The position numbers and the translations under genes are program-made. Below, piece by piece: positions 1 through 5,952 of a DNA stretch of 10,728 nt (positions are counted from its first letter, which is position 1; each line of letters starts with the position of its first letter). The stretch spans positions 1-10,728 of the forward strand of contig JAEMTW010000046.1 of NCBI GenBank assembly GCA_016462095.1, written 5' to 3'. A model generated the notes under the pieces. It had not been told where the DNA came from. It ran no database searches and worked only from the letters and a program-made list of their open reading frames with translations. The stretch is from Thermoleophilia bacterium (GTDB lineage Bacteria; Actinomycetota; Thermoleophilia; Gaiellales; F1-60-MAGs149).

Positions 1-931
1 GTGCATCCCCGAGCGAGTCGGGACTGTAGTCAACGGACGAGCGGTACTGAGCGCGCGCAAAGAGCGACAGCAGCGTCTCGGGGCCTTCGCGGTCGAGTGC
101 ATCCGCCAGACGATCGATGTTGCCGAGCGACTTGGACATCTTGTCGCCCCCAAAGCGCAGCATGCCGTTGTGCAGCCAGATGCGCGAAAAGGCGCGCCCG
201 GTCAGCGCCTCCGACTGGGCTCGCTCGTTTTCGTGGTGCGGAAACTTGAGGTCAATGCCGCCACCATGGATGTCGATCTCCTCACCCAGCGCCGTCATTG
301 CCATCGCCGAGCACTCGATGTGCCAGCCAGGGCGCCCCAACCCCCAGGGCGACTCCCAGGCCGCATCCTCGCCAGGCTTGGTCGCCTTCCAAAGCGCGAA
401 ATCGAGTGGTGCAGACTTCTTCGAGGTGATCTCCTCAGGTTGCATCTCGTCGATCTTCTGCCCCGAAAGGGCTCCATAGCTGGGAAAGTCGGCAACGCTG
501 AAGTAGACGTCGCCATCGGCAGCGTAGGCATGACCACCCGCAATCAACTGCTCGATCATGGCGATGATCTCGGGCAGCGAGTCCGTCACCTTCGGCTCGA
601 GATCGGGTCGCCCAAGGCCAAGTCGCGTGGTATCGGCGACGTAGCGTGCCGATTCGCGTGCCGCCAACACCTCACTCTCGATGCCTTCGGCAACGGCCGC
701 TGTATAGATCTTGTCGTTGATATCCGTCAGGTTCGAGACCACCTTGATCTGCCAGCCCGTGCGACGCAGATGGCGCGCCAGCGTCATGGCCACGACAAAC
801 GGACGGGCGTTGCCCACATGGATCGGGCCGTACACCGTCGGGCCGCAGACATAGAGGCCGAGTTGGCCAGGCGTCAGGGGCTCGACCGGAACGACCGAGC
901 GGCGAAGGGAGTCGTAGAGATGCAGCGTCAT
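1..931 (-). CDS. cysS: Cysteinyl-tRNA synthetase, N-terminal 310 residues (cut by window edge)
   Basis: Class I aminoacyl-tRNA synthetase that activates cysteine with ATP and charges tRNA-Cys in the cytoplasm. The visible N-terminal part carries the catalytic Rossmann fold. The HIGH-type motif is HVGN (38-41) and the KMSKS loop is intact at 264-268. The four expected zinc ligands are in register with E. coli CysS: Cys29, Cys207, His232 and Glu236 (in the PHHENE stretch). The C-terminal anticodon-binding part lies beyond position 1. The ATG at 931-929 shares ATGA with the gltX stop codon, so the two are probably translationally coupled in one transcript. The actinobacterial paralogue MshC (mycothiol ligase) was considered. 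The residues around the HIGH motif (YGPIHVGN) and the gltX-cysS context fit CysS better. Nothing in the visible part looks damaged. Confidence 0.96.
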   Translation of the reverse strand, partial: MTLHLYDSLRRSVVPVEPLTPGQLGLYVCGPTVYGPIHVGNARPFVVAMTLARHLRRTGWQIKVVSNLTDINDKIYTAAVAEGIESEVLAARESARYVADTTRLGLGRPDLEPKVTDSLPEIIAMIEQLIAGGHAYAADGDVYFSVADFPSYGALSGQKIDEMQPEEITSKKSAPLDFALWKATKPGEDAAWESPWGLGRPGWHIECSAMAMTALGEEIDIHGGGIDLKFPHHENERAQSEALTGRAFSRIWLHNGMLRFGGDKMSKSLGNIDRLADALDREGPETLLSLFARAQYRSSVDYSPDSLGDA

Positions 932-2184
932 GGCAGATCCACCACGGCTTGCGCACGAGTGATTACCTCGTCCCGCGATAGTGCCGCGAGCACGAACGCT
1001 AGCGGGATCCCGTGGTCGGCCGCCGTCAAGACCCGCCGCACCGAACGCTTACCGACGCCCAACTCACTAAGCAATACAGCCGCTGCCTCGCTGTCGATCA
1101 GGTCGGGTAGCGGCGCGCGCATCGCGACGAGGGCCACTGCTGCCGCGCGCTCACCCTCCCCCACATTCTGAAGGTTTGGTGTGTCCGTGATGCCCATGAT
1201 CAGGTCGGCTGCTGCCTGCACGTTGGCGGCCTCGCCGAGCCCAGGCTCGAGCGTCTCGATGACGCGTTCCAGATTGGCACTACCCTGCGCCGCCAGCCGA
1301 TCACCGACAAGTGTAATGCGCTCGGATGCGCTCAACAGAGCCAAATGGTCGCGCCCGAGTGTTGAGAGCAGCGCTGGGTCGAGCCGGGTCGTGCCATGCC
1401 CGAGGTGCGCCACGTCAAAACTCTCCGCCAGCACATCAGCGGGGGCAGCAGGCAGTGCCGTGATCGGCGGGCAGGCCGAGCGGGCGAGCCAATCGACGAC
1501 GGCGGCAGGCAACCAACTCTGCTCACGTAGAACCTCGACACCAAGCGCGCCGCTGCGTCCGGAGAGCTTGGCGCCATCGCTCCCCACCACGATCGGCAGG
1601 TGCGCATAGGCCGGCGGTTCGACGCCCATCGCCGTGAAGAGGAGCAGCTGACGCGCCGAGTTGACGATGTGATCCTCGCCGCGTACGACGTGAGTGATCG
1701 CCATCGCGTGATCGTCGGCCGCGGTCGCGAGGTGATACGTCGGCCGACCGTCGGACCGCACGAGCACGGTGCGGTCCAGTTCGTCGGCAGGAATCCGAAT
1801 CGGGCCGCGGCTGCAGTCGTCGATCGTGACATCTTGCGTGGCGCCCGGCAATACGATCGCGCCATCCAGCAGGCGCTCGGCCATCCCCGTCGCAACGAGC
1901 TGCTCGGCGAGAGCGAGATGTAGGTCGAGACGCTGCGACTGCCGATAGGGCGCGTGCGGGCCATCGTCGGGCCCCTCATCAACCACGATGCCGAGCCAGG
2001 CAAGATCGCGACAGATCCGCTCGACTGCGCCCTCGGCGAGGCGTTCATCGTTCGTATCGTCGACCCGTAAGACGAAGGCTCCGCCGTGCCGGCGCCGCAA
2101 GAGATCGTTGGCCACGGCCACCATCGCGCCACCCTCGTGCAGATCGCCCGTGGGCGCAGGTGCGTAGCGGACGCGAACAGTCAT
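928..2184 (-). CDS. gltX: Divergent, compact glutamyl-tRNA synthetase (GltX family)
   Basis: Class I synthetase-family protein of 418 residues; bacterial GluRS is usually about 465-500. By family it would charge tRNA-Glu, or tRNA-Gln in the indirect pathway. The order matches GluRS: RYAPAPTGDLHEGG (6-19) is the HIGH region, RVDDTNDER (40-48) follows, then the TYHLATAADDHAM stretch (149-161) and VVRGEDHIVNSARQ (166-179). The ATP loop is KLSGR (206-210), and a C-terminal helical anticodon-binding part ends with a recognisable SVRRVLTAADHGIPL segment (381-395). Several positions depart from the family: HIGH-type is HEGG, the glutamate-contacting Glu of the RIEDT motif is Asp42, and the second lysine of the KLSKR loop is Gly209. 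The connective region is short and has no zinc-type cysteine cluster. No Shine-Dalgarno is visible before the ATG at 2184. It lies 26 nt after vapC and overlaps cysS by 4 nt. The family is certain; full activity is not. Confidence 0.88.
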   Translation of the reverse strand: MTVRVRYAPAPTGDLHEGGAMVAVANDLLRRRHGGAFVLRVDDTNDERLAEGAVERICRDLAWLGIVVDEGPDDGPHAPYRQSQRLDLHLALAEQLVATGMAERLLDGAIVLPGATQDVTIDDCSRGPIRIPADELDRTVLVRSDGRPTYHLATAADDHAMAITHVVRGEDHIVNSARQLLLFTAMGVEPPAYAHLPIVVGSDGAKLSGRSGALGVEVLREQSWLPAAVVDWLARSACPPITALPAAPADVLAESFDVAHLGHGTTRLDPALLSTLGRDHLALLSASERITLVGDRLAAQGSANLERVIETLEPGLGEAANVQAAADLIMGITDTPNLQNVGEGERAAAVALVAMRAPLPDLIDSEAAAVLLSELGVGKRSVRRVLTAADHGIPLAFVLAALSRDEVITRAQAVVDLP

Positions 2185-2210
2185 GGTCGGAGAATGGCAG
2201 TCATCGGGGG

Positions 2211-2594
2211 TCAGAGGCGGTAGATGGCGATTGGATATTGGGCGAGACGCTGATCACTCGTCATCAGCGTGAGTTGCCTCCGCTGAGCCTGGGCGGCGAT
2301 TGCGCGATCGAGAGGGTCACTGTGAATGCGTGGAAGATCCTCAACCGCGATCGCGTCTTGAGTGTCAAAGGCCAACAGACGAAACCCCGACGCCTCCATG
2401 TCGGCGACAAAGGTTGCCGCGGGCGGCATCTGCCGGCGTCCGGATTTCTCGGCAACCTCGAGTACCGAGACAGAACTGACAAATACCCCTTCGCCGTTGA
2501 CAGCACCGACGATCGCGGCCTTCGCTTCGCGCGGGAGCGCTGTGGCATCTGCCAACCACCACAGAGCCGCGTGGGTATCAAGCAGGAGTCCCAT
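2211..2594 (-). CDS. vapC: VapC-like PIN-domain toxin
   Basis: A 127-residue PIN-domain protein, the usual length for the toxin of a type II toxin-antitoxin pair. Such toxins are metal-dependent ribonucleases that cut tRNA or other structured RNA and are held inactive by the partner antitoxin. The N-terminus MGLLLDTHAALWWL is the classic PIN strand with Asp6. The other expected acidic metal ligands are Glu46 (in SVLEVAEKS), Asp96 (in SDPLDRAIA) and Asp114 (in MTSDQRL), so the active site looks complete. Its ATG is only 4 nt after the antitoxin stop codon, which argues for one transcript and translational coupling. It ends 26 nt before gltX on the same strand. The target RNA cannot be read from the sequence. 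Confidence 0.9.
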   Translation of the reverse strand: MGLLLDTHAALWWLADATALPREAKAAIVGAVNGEGVFVSSVSVLEVAEKSGRRQMPPAATFVADMEASGFRLLAFDTQDAIAVEDLPRIHSDPLDRAIAAQAQRRQLTLMTSDQRLAQYPIAIYRL

Positions 2595-2598
2595 GCGA

Positions 2599-2898
2599 CT
2601 ACTCGGGTTTTGGCCCACGACCGCGGACCCAATCTTCCCAATCGGGATGATTAGGAAAGACCGGGTTGTTAAACATCTCCTCGAGTTCTGCCTCGCTCCA
2701 CTCAAACGCATCGTCCGGGATGTCGTACTTGCCCTTCCACGCGCCTGGCCCCGCCCATTCGCGCTTGACCGGGATCGGCACGATCTTCGCGATCGGCGCG
2801 CCGCCACGAGCGAGGATGATCTCTTCGCCCGCTTCGACGCGTGCCAACAGCTTCGAAAGATGCGTCTTTGCTTCATGCACATTCACGATGTCAGTCAC
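2599..2898 (-). CDS. Phd/YefM-type antitoxin partner of the PIN toxin
   Basis: A 99-residue protein whose N-terminal half (VNVHEAKTHLSKLLARVEAG, then EEIILARGGAPIAKIVPI) is the Phd/YefM fold. That fold dimerises and binds operator DNA to autorepress the pair. The C-terminal half contains GKYDIPDDAFEWSEAELEEMF, the usual toxin-wrapping segment. It then runs on for about 20 more residues rich in Pro, Trp and Asp, beyond the length typical of such antitoxins. No ATG lies near the conserved start. I chose the GTG at 2898, whose product begins VTDIVNVHEAK; a GTG at 2886 would give 95 residues. The toxin follows after 4 nt. The gene is divergent from mutY, with 78 nt between the two starts. Confidence 0.87.
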   Translation of the reverse strand: MTDIVNVHEAKTHLSKLLARVEAGEEIILARGGAPIAKIVPIPVKREWAGPGAWKGKYDIPDDAFEWSEAELEEMFNNPVFPNHPDWEDWVRGRGPKPE

Positions 2899-2908
2899 GA
2901 TAGCCCGT

Positions 2909-2914
2909 ATCCTA
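2909..2914 (-). promoter_or_regulatory. Candidate -10 element for the antitoxin-toxin pair
   Basis: TAGGAT on the minus strand fits the TANNNT pattern and ends 10 nt before the antitoxin GTG, which would leave a leader of only a few bases. No convincing -35 is seen. A short direct repeat lies just upstream. This is inference from position and pattern only. Confidence 0.35.
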
Positions 2915-2929
2915 GTCCACTTAGTCCAC
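2913..2929. repeat. Short direct repeat TAGTCCAC in the antitoxin/mutY divergent promoter region
   Basis: TAGTCCAC occurs at 2913-2920 and again at 2922-2929, 9 nt apart and so on nearly the same helix face. It abuts the candidate -10 of the toxin-antitoxin pair, where an antitoxin operator would be expected. An 8-nt repeat can occur by chance, so the operator role is only a suggestion. Confidence 0.35.
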
Positions 2930-2964
2930 AATTGCACGCGGATCGTGCCGAGCCCTGCGCGCAC

Positions 2965-2970
2965 TACGCT
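2965..2970 (+). promoter_or_regulatory. Candidate -10 element for a leaderless mutY transcript
   Basis: TACGCT (TANNNT pattern) ends exactly 6 nt before the mutY GTG, so transcription would begin at or next to the start codon. No Shine-Dalgarno is visible upstream of this GTG, and no in-frame ATG lies nearby. The exonuclease gene has the same spacing (TATCGT, 6 nt, GTG). A -35 box is not recognisable. Confidence 0.4.
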
Positions 2971-2976
2971 GCCCGA

Positions 2977-3747
2977 GTGTCGCTGACTCCCGAACAACTC
3001 GCCGATCGTGTCCTTGCGTGGTACGAGACGCACGGACGCGAGTTGCCGTGGCGACACACGCGCGACCCGTACGCGATCCTCGTCAGCGAGGTGATGCTCC
3101 AGCAGACGCAGGTCGATCGCGTGATCGAACCCTGGACCGCGTGGCTCGAGCGTTGGCCAACGGCAGGCGAACTCGCCGCAGCCTCGCGTGCAGAGGTGAT
3201 TAGCGCCTGGCAAGGCCTTGGCTACAACCGTCGCGCGGTCTCGCTTCACGAGGCAGCCCGCCACCTCGCCGAGCACGGCATTCCGCAGGACCAGGCCGGC
3301 TGGCACGCCTTGCCGGGCGTCGGGCCCTACACGGCGGCCGCCATCTGCGCGCTCGCCCTCGACCATGACGTGATTCCGCTCGACGTCAACATCCTGCGCA
3401 TCCTCGAACGATCACTTGGCGCGACAGAGCTCGAACCGCCACCCGGCCGCGCACACGATCTGACTCAGGGCCTTTTCGACCTCGGCGCAACCGTCTGTCT
3501 CGCGCGTATTCCCCGCTGCGACGTCTGCCCGCTCGCCGACCTCTGCCCCAGCCGCGGTCAACGCTACGAACCACTGCGGAAGCAGAGCACGTTCGAAGGC
3601 TCGCGCCGACAGGCACGCAGCCGTCTGCTCGACCAATTGCGGGAAGCACCGCTCGCCTTGGGCAGCTTCGATCCAGCACTCGCCGCGCTCCTGATCAAGG
3701 ATGGCCTGGCAGAGCAGGTCGACGGGCTCCTTCGTCTACCCCGCTAG
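2977..3747 (+). CDS. mutY: A/G-specific adenine glycosylase MutY, short form without NUDIX-like domain
   Basis: DNA repair glycosylase that removes adenine mispaired with 8-oxoguanine or guanine. The 256-residue product has the catalytic Glu38 in SEVMLQQTQV. The helix-hairpin-helix LPGVGPYTAAAI is at 112-123, the catalytic Asp136 is in PLDVNI, and the iron-sulfur ligands C-x6-C-x2-C-x5-C are Cys174, 181, 184 and 190. After the cluster only about 65 residues remain, resembling the short tail of actinobacterial MutY. The C-terminal NUDIX-like 8-oxoG-recognition domain of E. coli MutY (about 350 residues) is absent. I chose the GTG at 2977 because it sits just before the conserved LTPEQLADRVLAWYETHGRELPW region and no ATG is close in frame. 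In Mycobacterium tuberculosis mutY also lies near radA-disA, so the location is plausible. Confidence 0.94.
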   Translation: MSLTPEQLADRVLAWYETHGRELPWRHTRDPYAILVSEVMLQQTQVDRVIEPWTAWLERWPTAGELAAASRAEVISAWQGLGYNRRAVSLHEAARHLAEHGIPQDQAGWHALPGVGPYTAAAICALALDHDVIPLDVNILRILERSLGATELEPPPGRAHDLTQGLFDLGATVCLARIPRCDVCPLADLCPSRGQRYEPLRKQSTFEGSRRQARSRLLDQLREAPLALGSFDPALAALLIKDGLAEQVDGLLRLPR

Positions 3748-3760
3748 AACCGTCGTCGAC

Positions 3761-3797
3761 GGATGTCACAAAGGGGTCAGACCCCTATGTGACATCC
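3761..3797 (+). repeat. REP-like palindrome, unit 1
   Basis: A 37-nt near-perfect palindrome with core AGGGGTCAGACCCCT and ends GGATGTCACA/TGTGACATCC. It breaks symmetry only at the centre and at one flanking pair, where CACAAAG on one side faces TATGTG on the other. That asymmetry gives the unit a direction. Confidence 0.92.
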
Positions 3798-3833
3798 ACC
3801 TGATCTCTAGAACACAGCAGCGCCAGCAACCAC

Positions 3834-3869
3834 GATGTCACATAAGGGTCTGACCCCTTTGTGACATCC
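3834..3869 (-). repeat. REP-like palindrome, unit 2 (inverted relative to unit 1)
   Basis: Same palindrome family in the opposite orientation: the CACAAAGGGG side faces outward, as in unit 1. It differs from unit 1 by one base in the CCCC/CCCT run. It is the right half of the long inverted repeat next to mutY. Confidence 0.92.
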
Positions 3870-3900
3870 GTTGACGCCGAACAACACGCCCCCTCGCCGC

Positions 3901-3906
3901 TAAGAT
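3901..3906 (+). promoter_or_regulatory. Possible -10 element upstream of lemA-htpX
   Basis: TAAGAT lies 65 nt upstream of the lemA ATG, just after the palindrome pair. A TTGACG at 3871-3876 is 24 nt upstream, too far to pair with it as a normal -35. It is listed because lemA needs its own promoter if the hairpins stop mutY transcription. The evidence is weak. Confidence 0.25.
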
Positions 3907-3971
3907 GAGGTGAAGCGCATACCATCGCGCGCCATCATCACCATCCGAATCCACAAGGGCACCCTGACCCA

Positions 3972-4532
3972 ATGAACATCCTGCTGATCGTGATCGCCGT
4001 GATCGTCGTCGTGATCCTGCTCTGGCTTGTGATCGCCTACAACGGTCTCGTGCGTCTCCGCAACGAAGCGGACCAAGGCGAATCTTCGATTGATATTCAA
4101 CTCAAGCGCCGCGCCGACCTGATCCCCAACCTCGTCGAGGCCGTCAAGGGCTACGCCACACACGAAAGCGCTACCTTCGAGAACGTCAGCAACGCCCGTG
4201 CCCAGGCACTCGGCGCCAAGTCGCTGTCGGAAAAGGCAGATGCAGACGGCGCCATGCAGTCCGCCGTCGGCAAGTTGTTCGCCATCGCTGAGGCCTACCC
4301 CGAGCTGCGCGCAGTCGAGTCGTTCGTCCAGCTCCAGACAGAGCTGGCTGACACCGAAGACAAGGTTGCCGCCGCGCGCCGCTATTACAACGCAGTCGTG
4401 CAGCAGTTCAACACCAAGCAACAGACCGTGCCAACCTCGTTTATCGCAGGCGCCTTTGGCTTCTCGCCCCGCGAGTTCTATCGCCTCGAAGACGATGCGG
4501 ACCGCCAGCCCGTCAAGGTTGATCTCAACTAA
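3972..4532 (+). CDS. lemA: LemA family membrane-anchored protein
   Basis: A 186-residue LemA protein. A single strongly hydrophobic segment at 2-22 anchors it in the membrane, with a short N-terminus in front. The rest is the LemA helical bundle: AYNGLVRLRNEAD, then the signature IQLKRRADLIPNLVEAVKGY (42-61), ESFVQLQTELADTEDKVAAARRYYN (116-140) and a PTSFIAGAFGFSPREFY tail. The Ala-Trp often found just before the IDVQLKRR signature is replaced by Gly-Glu. LemA has no firmly assigned biochemical activity, but it is commonly found next to htpX. Here the lemA stop and htpX start share one base (TAATG), so they are almost certainly co-translated. The ATG is chosen because it starts directly at the membrane segment; the Shine-Dalgarno is weak. 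Confidence 0.95.
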   Translation: MNILLIVIAVIVVVILLWLVIAYNGLVRLRNEADQGESSIDIQLKRRADLIPNLVEAVKGYATHESATFENVSNARAQALGAKSLSEKADADGAMQSAVGKLFAIAEAYPELRAVESFVQLQTELADTEDKVAAARRYYNAVVQQFNTKQQTVPTSFIAGAFGFSPREFYRLEDDADRQPVKVDLN

Positions 4533-5464
4533 TGACGCTCCAACAACAGATCCGATCCGCGCGGATGCGGACACTGCTGGTGATCGTCCTGTTCATCGTG
4601 TTGATGGCCGTGATCGTGGCGGCAATCAATGTTGCGTTCGGGTCGGGCTACGGCCTGATCATGGGCATGGTCGCGGTCGGCTACGGCATCTTCGGCTACA
4701 TCGCTGCTGGCTCGATCGTGGCGTCGGCAAGTGGTGCCCGCAAGATCGCGAAGGAAGATGCCCCCGAGTTGTTTCGCACCGTCGAAAACGCGGCGATCGC
4801 CGCTGGCCTCGCGAAGACGCCCGATATCTACATCATCGACGACCCCGCGCCGAACGCCTTTGCGGCCGGCCGTACTCCCGACAAGGCGTACGTCGCCGCT
4901 ACCACCGGCATTCTGCAGCTGCTCGATAAGCGTGAGCTCGAAGGCGTGATGGCTCACGAGATGGCGCACATCCGCAATCGAGACGTACGACTGATGACGC
5001 TCGCCGCGGTGATGGTTGGTGTGATCTCGATGATCGCCGACATGCTGCTCTGGTCGATGGTGTTTAGCGGCAACCGCAATAGCAACGACAACAATCCGCT
5101 CGGCGCAATCCTTGCGATCGTCGCCATCATCCTCGCCCCGATTGGAGCCGCCATGCTCCAAATGACGCTCTCCCGACGCCGCGAGTATCTCGCCGACGCC
5201 ACGGCAGCCGAGCTGACAGGGGACCCGGAGGGCCTAGCCCGTGCGCTGTACAAGCTGGCCGCCGATCAGCGTCCACTCGCGAAGGTCAATCGTGCGACGG
5301 CCCACCTGTGGATCGAGTCGCCGCTACGCGACAACAAGGGCATGCGCTCCTCGATGGCGGGCCTGTTCGACACGCACCCACCGCTGCAAGAGCGCATTGA
5401 CCGCCTCCAGGAGATGGGTGGCTTTACGTTGCCGCCGATCCCGAAGGGTGCAGCCGACGCCTGA
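4532..5464 (+). CDS. htpX: HtpX-like membrane zinc metalloprotease (M48 family)
   Basis: Integral-membrane protease of 310 residues that takes part in quality control of membrane proteins. The zinc site is HEMAH (His142, Glu143, His146), with the third ligand Glu218 in RRREYLADA. Hydrophobic segments lie at about 14-34 and 40-64, before the catalytic domain, and at about 155-175 and 188-209, between the zinc motif and the third ligand, as in HtpX. Conserved ENAAIAAGL, DPAPNAFAAG and C-terminal THPPLQERIDRL stretches are present. It overlaps lemA by one base. Its stop is only 11 nt from the end of the convergent ispF, and I see no hairpin terminator between them. No residues expected of an active protease are missing. 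Confidence 0.96.
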   Translation: MTLQQQIRSARMRTLLVIVLFIVLMAVIVAAINVAFGSGYGLIMGMVAVGYGIFGYIAAGSIVASASGARKIAKEDAPELFRTVENAAIAAGLAKTPDIYIIDDPAPNAFAAGRTPDKAYVAATTGILQLLDKRELEGVMAHEMAHIRNRDVRLMTLAAVMVGVISMIADMLLWSMVFSGNRNSNDNNPLGAILAIVAIILAPIGAAMLQMTLSRRREYLADATAAELTGDPEGLARALYKLAADQRPLAKVNRATAHLWIESPLRDNKGMRSSMAGLFDTHPPLQERIDRLQEMGGFTLPPIPKGAADA

Positions 5465-5475
5465 GTCGACGCGCC

Positions 5476-5952
5476 TTAGCGCTCGACGAGCACGACGGCC
5501 TGAGCGGCAATGCCCTCACCACGGCCGGTAAAACCAAGACCATCCGTACCCGTGGCCCGCACGGAGACGCGATCGGCAGTCGATCCCATCGCCGCAGCGC
5601 AGGCTGCGCGCATCGCATCGACATGCGGCACGAGGCGCGGCTGCATCGCGACGACCATGCAATCGGCATTGACGAGGCTCCAGCCGTCCGCCGCGATGCG
5701 CTCGGAGACGAGCCGCAGCAGGTCAATCGATGCCGCTCCCTCCCACTCGTCGTTGGAGGGAAACATGCGACCGATATCGCCAAGGCCCGTCGCCCCAAGC
5801 AGCGCATCCGTCAAGACGTGGCAGACGACGTCCGCATCGGAATGCCCTTCGAGCCCGTGCGTGTGCTCGATCGTGACGCCACCCAAGACCAAGGCGCGCC
5901 CCGCGACGAGGCGGTGCGCATCGACCGCTGTGCCAACTCGGAAGTCAGCCAA
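5476..5952 (-). CDS. ispF: 2-C-methyl-D-erythritol 2,4-cyclodiphosphate synthase
   Basis: Enzyme of the non-mevalonate (MEP) isoprenoid pathway that converts CDP-methylerythritol 2-phosphate to the cyclodiphosphate with release of CMP; it acts as a trimer in the cytoplasm. The product is 158 residues, the normal family length. The metal ligands Asp11 and His13 (VDAHRL) and His45 (HSDADVVCH at 37-45) are present. So are DIGRMFPSND and the C-terminal ATGTDGLGFTGRGEGIAAQA. The start is a TTG at 5952, chosen because the conserved protein begins within a few residues of it. No ATG or GTG lies between it and the conserved DFRVGTAVDAH. It overlaps the end of the PHP gene by 8 nt, pointing to coupled translation. 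Confidence 0.96.
   Translation of the reverse strand: MADFRVGTAVDAHRLVAGRALVLGGVTIEHTHGLEGHSDADVVCHVLTDALLGATGLGDIGRMFPSNDEWEGAASIDLLRLVSERIAADGWSLVNADCMVVAMQPRLVPHVDAMRAACAAAMGSTADRVSVRATGTDGLGFTGRGEGIAAQAVVLVER

Larger units (their letters stand above)
3754..3876. repeat. Long inverted repeat (43-nt arms) made of two REP-like palindromes, downstream of mutY
   Basis: The left arm 3754-3796 and right arm 3834-3876 are inverted copies. Of 43 positions, 41 pair by Watson-Crick, one (G3758 with T3872) would be a wobble pair in RNA, and one (C3785 with A3845) mismatches. The loop is 37 nt. Each arm contains its own near-perfect palindrome, so the region can form either two short hairpins or one long one. 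It begins 6 nt after the mutY stop and fills most of the 224-nt gap to lemA. Its position suits a transcription boundary, but no T-tract typical of intrinsic terminators follows. A related structure occurs at 10049-10156. Confidence 0.93.

Noticed and set aside
1..931. Mycothiol ligase MshC as the identity of the cysS-like gene
   Set aside because: The HIGH-region residues and the gltX-cysS operon context fit CysS; MshC usually has a different motif there (YDATHLGH in mycobacteria).
170..1171. Long plus-strand open frame of 333 codons
   Set aside because: It lies opposite cysS and gltX, is rich in Arg and Ala with no recognisable motif, and is explained by high-GC codon use on the other strand.
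1332..2132. Minus-strand open frame of 266 codons inside gltX
   Set aside because: Out-of-frame copy of gltX; the product is Ser/Arg-rich and shows no domain.
2362..2976. N-terminal extension of mutY reaching back over the toxin-antitoxin genes
   Set aside because: The frame stays open by chance. The extension has no homology to MutY and would overlap two clear minus-strand genes.
3744..3813. CTAGAAC present at both 3744-3750 and 3807-3813
   Set aside because: A seven-base match without extended similarity; probably chance.
3754..3876. Inverted repeats as ends of an insertion sequence
   Set aside because: The loops are 37 and 22 nt with no transposase, and I see no target-site duplication. 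Treating the 6 kb between the loci as one element is not supported, because it holds conserved housekeeping genes.
3900..4574. Minus-strand open frame opposite lemA
   Set aside because: The plus-strand lemA product has clear family motifs; the opposite frame has none and is an antisense shadow.
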